Of a stretch of 64,000 nucleotides of DNA, positions 58,755-64,000 are shown in pieces (position 1 is the first letter of the stretch; every line of letters starts with the position of its first letter). Location of the stretch: assembly GCA_905182995.1 (NCBI GenBank), contig CAJJDP010000005.1:682001-746000 (forward strand), read 5' to 3'. The notes beneath the pieces are model-generated. The model worked only from the letters and a program-made list of their open reading frames with translations. It did no database searches and had not been told where the DNA came from. Made by a program: the position numbers and the translations under genes. This stretch comes from Paramecium octaurelia (lineage: Eukaryota; Ciliophora; Oligohymenophorea; Peniculida; Parameciidae).

Positions 58755-59114
58755 AAAACAATAAAATAATGTTAAAGTTGAAATTTGGAAATGAAAATAT
58801 ATAAAGTCACTTTTAATTTTGATTAAATAAACTATGTATATTTAAGATATTAAAAATGGATTTAATGGCATCCGTTTTTTAAATTTTACTTTCTCATCCA
58901 TATAGACTCATGCTTCTTGAAAAAATGTAGGATTGAAAGCATTCCGTTATTTTTGGGGTCAATCAAAATTAAGAATTAAAATGAATTAGCCACAAATATT
59001 TATAGAATTGATTGGATAAACGCTTTTTAATGATATAATAATTATTCTGAATATTAATCTCTATATGGTTGATACATGTAAAACAATTAACTTAAATTTA
59101 TTAATTCAGATAAA
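58755..59114. other. Intergenic between tandem surface antigen genes
   Basis: 360 bp, AT-rich, upstream of the first antigen and downstream of the second. It should contain the promoter of the antigen gene starting at 58754. No motif recognised. Confidence 0.5.
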
Positions 59115-62100
59115 TCAAAATACAGCAAGAAAGAATGTTGGAATCATCAACAGGACCATTTAATATGTTGTTGATATTTCTATAGTAATGCTAAGACTTG
59201 GAGGACTAAAAGTTCCTGTTTCGCATAAATTAGTTGCTTCATCGTAATAACATTCATTGGTTCTGGAATTACATTCATCTTCATCTATAATTTTGCTACA
59301 ATGAATTAAACATTAGTTATTAAGAGTGCTCCAAAGACATCTACTTATAGCATTACATTATTCTTTCTGTGTCAATTCTTTGCATAAAAAAGAACGACAA
59401 GTGTTGTCATCCCACAAACATATTTCAATCTTCTCGTTACATTGACATGCATCCCTTATCTATTCGCAAGGCTAACATTTTTGGTCAACCAATGCACAAG
59501 CGTAATTCCCATATTAATTCCCATCACACAATTCTGATATTCCATATAAAGCACATACTTAGGATGTACATAACACATCATTTAAATAAATATTGTACTT
59601 CTAAAGAGAGCATGTGTCCATAGTACGAATAGTTAATCCATCACAAATCTCAGAGTCTAATTATTAGCAACTTTAGTTTTCTACGCAAGTTCCATTTGAT
59701 AAAATCTAACAATAATTACCTAATTGATAGCAATTGTTTAATTCAGAACATTTTTTGACTTAACAAATCTTCTATTCATTATAACTGCAGAAGTTATTTT
59801 GACAATCAGAATTTTAACAATATTCTAGATAATTGTTGTACGTGAAACATCTATTATTTGTACCTATACAAGGCACTCCATCAAAAATTACATTTTCACA
59901 TTAGGAACTGCTATAATTAAAGATATCTTCACATTTTCGTGCTGATTAACAGGAATATCCAGTATAATAGCATGTTTGATTATTTAATTTGCCAAAACAT
60001 TCAGATTTATTTAGATCCTCACAATGCTTTGTTCTACAAATCTTTAAATTTTAATCAAAGTAGCATTTGGCATTTTTTTAGCAATTGTCTTTTGAGAGAT
60101 CACTACAGATTTAAGGAGATGCAACAAGTGAGCATTCACATTTCAACAAGTCATTATTAAATTTACAGGATGGATTGTACAAACATGCTTTTTTTGAAAG
60201 TCCTAATGTAGAACATTTTTAGCTGGTGGAGACTACTTAACACTGTTTTGTCAATTAGTCATAAGAACATGCTTAATTGAGTGAAGCGCAAGCCATTTCA
60301 TTTACTAAATGTGCTTAGTCACAGGAGTAAGATGATGGTATCCTTTAACATTTATTTAACTTGAATATGCAAGGTTCCCTGATTATTTATGTACAGGTTT
60401 CACTACTCACTCCTGGAGTATCACAAAAGACGGCATTTATATTATATTAGGAAATGCAAGCTTATTTTTTGTCATCATAAATACAGGGTGTTTCTGCTAA
60501 AACACAAGCAGCTGAAGAACTCTAAAATTTTTGATCGCATTCGAAAACAGTTACAGGAACGCATTAATCATCCCAATAGGCTGCAACTGAAAGCGATAGA
60601 CATGCTGATTTAGAAAGTCCACTATAATCAGTAACAACAGTTTGGGCAGTGACGCAAGAATTTACAACCTCATTAAAATCGCAGCTAGATCTTGTCAATA
60701 ATTAGCATGTTCTTTTGTTTACATTTGAATAGGATGAACATGGTTAGTTTAAACTAGAAACCTTCTTGCAAGTTAAAGTAGTGCTGTCATATTAACAAGG
60801 TTAAGCTGTTATGTTTAAGCATGTTTATTTAGAGATCAATTTTGTTTCGCATGATGTTATTTCTTTATCCAAAAATTCATTAAAATTTTAAATAGATGAG
60901 AATCTAAAGCATTGTCTGTCTCTCCATTGTAAATTAAACTTGTTACAGCCATTTATGTTTAAACTTTGAGCATCCAAAGAGGTTTCATTAGTAATTTATA
61001 TGCAAGATCCATTCCAATAGCATTCAAATGCAGTTGATAATATGCAATCTTAAATTGTAAAATAGGAATCACAAGTTTGAGTCTCAATTTAATGGCTTAT
61101 TTCAGTACTTGCTAATGTTTGATAAGGATTTTTAATAAAATAATAATCAGTGATACGAGGAGAACAACTATCTGTTTTGAATTCACAAAACTTAGGAGCG
61201 TATTTATCACATACATTCCTATTAACTTTTAGTGTTTCTAGACATTAAATTTCTGATAAATATGTAGAATACGAAGTGCATCCTTAACTATCATCCCATT
61301 AACAATATAAACTCGAACTTAAGCATCCATATTTATTATAAATTTAAATGCATGCTTAAGGTAAATAATTATCACAAGGATTCAACTTATAAGGTAAATA
61401 ATCAACCATTATTGAAGGAGTAACATTATTACATATTGTTAGTGAAATACATTTTGAATCTTGCCATTCACAATTATTTGATTAACAGAGGGGTTGAGAT
61501 GCGTATTTGGAGCATCTTTGCCAAGAGTCAATCTAGAATAGGACAGTGCACTTAAGATCTTAAAATTAACATGTCACGCCTTCAACATATTTGCAAGCAT
61601 ATTTATTATATCCAAGTTTACAAGCTTGTGAAATTTTGTCAAGCTAAACACAAATTTAATTGGTAAATTAACAAAATTAATTTGGTACATTCATACACTA
61701 ATTGTAATTGGTTGCGTCAGAACAATTAGTTAATGTTTTAGTAGAACATGTTTTAGTTGAATCATTCCATTAACATAAATTGTCATTAATAGCTAAACAA
61801 GTATTTTTGTTAACATCTGAATTACAATCCAAATTATCTAATTATGAATTTGAACATTTATTATTAGCCCATTTACAATATCCTGTAGTTTATTCCACAC
61901 AAGCCTTTTTGTTTAATCCCATATTTTCACAAACTTCAATTGTATAATTAAATATAACACATCCTGTATTTGATGAATTTGCCATACATGCATTTGAATT
62001 ACCTCCCTTACTACATAAACTTAATGAGTACAAAAATACAGGATTAGTTGGAATTGATGCAGGAACGTAACAAGCAGTTTGAATAGAGGAAGTACAAGTA

Positions 62101-64000
62101 TGCGATGCGACATTCCATTAACAAACAAGATTTGAATTTTCTATATTTATGCAAGCGTATTTATTTAAAAGAGTACAATCATTCAATTTAGTTAGATCAA
62201 TCAATTATTAACATTAATTATCAATCCATCCACAATATATATTTAAGATAATACTTGTAATTTCAATACAACTTTATTTATTTAAGTATTAACATCCTTG
62301 AACATTGACATAATTTGCTACTGTAAGTTATGCACATTGATAATTATAGATATCATAATAGTAAGCATTTCCTGTTAATTAAGTACATCCATATAAATTT
62401 AAATTAGCATTAAAAACACTAGAAGAACTACAAGTGGTAGTTTAAGCGGTAGGATTTGCTAATAAACAAGATGCATTGGCTCTGATTGCACATTCAATAT
62501 TGGTTGTAAAATCAGAACAATTATTAGTTTCTTTTAATATTTTACATTTCTGAGTTGAAGATTAATACATGCATTTCTAAGTATCTTAATTGCTTATTTT
62601 AGAACATCCAGAATAATTGGTTTAATAAGATTGAACATCTGAACAAATCTAAGTTGTTACTTCTTAGCAATTAGTACCATCCCAATAACAGGCTAAAGAA
62701 TCAGAAATATCAGATAAACACAATGAATTTGATAATTAAGAGCAACTTAAAGTCTAAGTTATATCAACACAATAATATCCAAATTAGAAATCACAATTTT
62801 CGTATTTTTAACACATCATCTTACTATATTACATTAAATGAGGACATTAACTAGGATTATCACTTGTACTCTGACATCCTAATGCTTGAGTATAAGTACA
62901 TATTACTTACCATTAACTCAAACAATCAAATTAATTCAAAAATGCACTACAATCTATTGTATTATATTTAATTAAATTATTCTAGATGCCTTTATGCAAT
63001 GTTAAGTCAACACAGTTCAGCAAATTAAAATTGTATTTACAATTTGGGAATTATCGACAAAATTTATAATTTGTTGATTCATAAATATCACATTTATTGA
63101 CTTTATTTTGTGTATAGCATTTATTATTGATAAAAACACAGTTGTAATATACATTATTTGCACATTACTCCATGGTTAATGAGTATTCACACAAATCTTT
63201 TGATATTACTTAACACTTTGAGTTAAAGAATTAACAATACATATTAGATTGATAACATACTGCCTTACCAATTTATGGACTATTGCAACTTGTTGGTGAG
63301 ACTTATGAAGCGGATATACTATAACAACTAAATTGATTAGCATAACAATTATCTATTAATGAGCAACTTTAATAATCTTAAACATCACATGTTAAGGTCA
63401 AATCAATTCTTCTGTCGCGACAAACTTCATCTTCTTTGACGTACTATTAGACACAATTTCGACTTGAATTTAGGCAAGCCCATTTATTTAAATTACCACA
63501 CTCTTCATTTCTTAAAGTGGCATCAACGCATACATAATTAACAAATGCGCATTAACCATATGTTTAGCTCATACATATCCATTTATTTATTCCCAAAGCA
63601 TTACATGAAAAACGACTAGATAATGATCCCTTAATACATTTCTGTGTAGCTGAATCATAAAGACATGGGGTAAGATCCAAACCTTGAATTTATGCACAAA
63701 CTTAAGGATTGAATTAACCTGCAGCTTCTTATAAAACAAAAGAGTCATAGCTACGGATGTAGTCTTATGCACCTCCACAAGGAATTGGAGATGTTTTAAT
63801 TTCTCCGCATCTCACATCCTAGTAGGAATTCCAAGTTTAATTGATCTTCTAGCAAATCTTTCCTCTGACAAGTCTACAAATTTGCAAACTAGCTTGAGCA
63901 CAATCTATAGTATCAAGTTAGCTATCCCAATACTTATGAGTTAAGTCTATGGACATGCATTTCAAATCCTTATAGATACATTGACCAGAGGAGTAAGCAC
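59115..64000 (-). CDS. Second giant cysteine-rich surface antigen, 5' end off window
   Basis: Paralogue of the antigen at 51404-58754, same strand and build: Cys-rich periodic units from the right edge down to the C terminus CETGTFSPPSLSITIEISTT with hydrophobic end (YQMVLLMIPTFFLAVF), a GPI-signal-like tail. The C-terminal region aligns with that of the first copy (CNSRTNECYYDEATNLC versus CNARQDECYYDLANNVC). The signal peptide lies beyond 64000. The shared 1.2-kb block is at 61667-62870. Expected role as in the first copy: cell and ciliary coat. Whether it is the expressed or a silent copy cannot be read from the DNA. Confidence 0.82.
61667..62870. repeat. 1.2-kb block near-identical to 53968-55171
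   Basis: Partner of the block in the first antigen gene, direct orientation. After 62870 the sequence changes abruptly (ctgacatcct versus tttgcatcct), then remains recognisably homologous but diverged. Confidence 0.9.

Noticed and set aside
1..64000. Bacterial features: operons, Shine-Dalgarno sites, CRISPR arrays, insertion sequences, tRNA or rRNA genes
   Set aside because: None seen by eye; genetic code, introns and gene content are those of a ciliate nucleus.

Overview
The window reads as macronuclear DNA of a ciliate very close to Paramecium. TAA and TAG occur throughout otherwise conserved proteins where glutamine is expected, and TGA is the only codon that ends genes. Coding regions are broken by tiny GT...AG introns of 19-38 nt, most starting GTA. 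The DNA is AT-rich and genes are packed on both strands, often with only 6-80 bp between them. Frames were rebuilt by hand with this code, and most exon totals were checked for divisibility by three. A standard-code ORF search fragments nearly every gene here.

Layout. 0-5.5 kb: a CNG-type K+ channel (minus, runs off the left edge), then small and Q/N-rich unknown genes on plus. 5.6-6.6 kb: a degraded minus-strand copy of the complex I 75-kDa subunit. 6.7-13 kb: NAC alpha, a CK1-like kinase, a peptidase-dead M16 mitochondrial protein and a SAPS-type PP6 regulatory subunit. 13.6-18.7 kb: a small protein, a uridine kinase and a hybrid histidine kinase. 18.9-24.8 kb: a secreted granulin-like protein, a pepsin-fold protein without catalytic Asp, an unknown protein, a frameshifted E2 and an Old Yellow Enzyme. 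24.9-32 kb: three tandem paralogues of an unrecognised family plus a possible fourth relic. 32-37.6 kb: an acylation-signal protein, a small unknown, a FIG4-like SAC phosphatase and a Miro GTPase. 37.7-50.9 kb: two ORFs in one frame split by a single TGA, a kinesin, a pseudokinase, two coiled-coil/TPR proteins and a class I amidotransferase. 51.4-64 kb: two tandem giant cysteine-rich surface antigens, the second cut by the right edge.

There is no operon logic; neighbours mostly have unrelated functions. Themes that recur are cilia, signalling and surface (K+ channel, kinesin, Miro, FIG4, CK1, histidine kinase, surface antigens) and pairs of locally duplicated genes. The strongest leads are the FYYFR/EFPTKFN tandem family, the NDUFS1 relic, the in-frame TGA at 39815, the 8-bp head-to-head starts at 40478, and the roughly 1.2-kb near-identical block shared by the two surface antigen genes.
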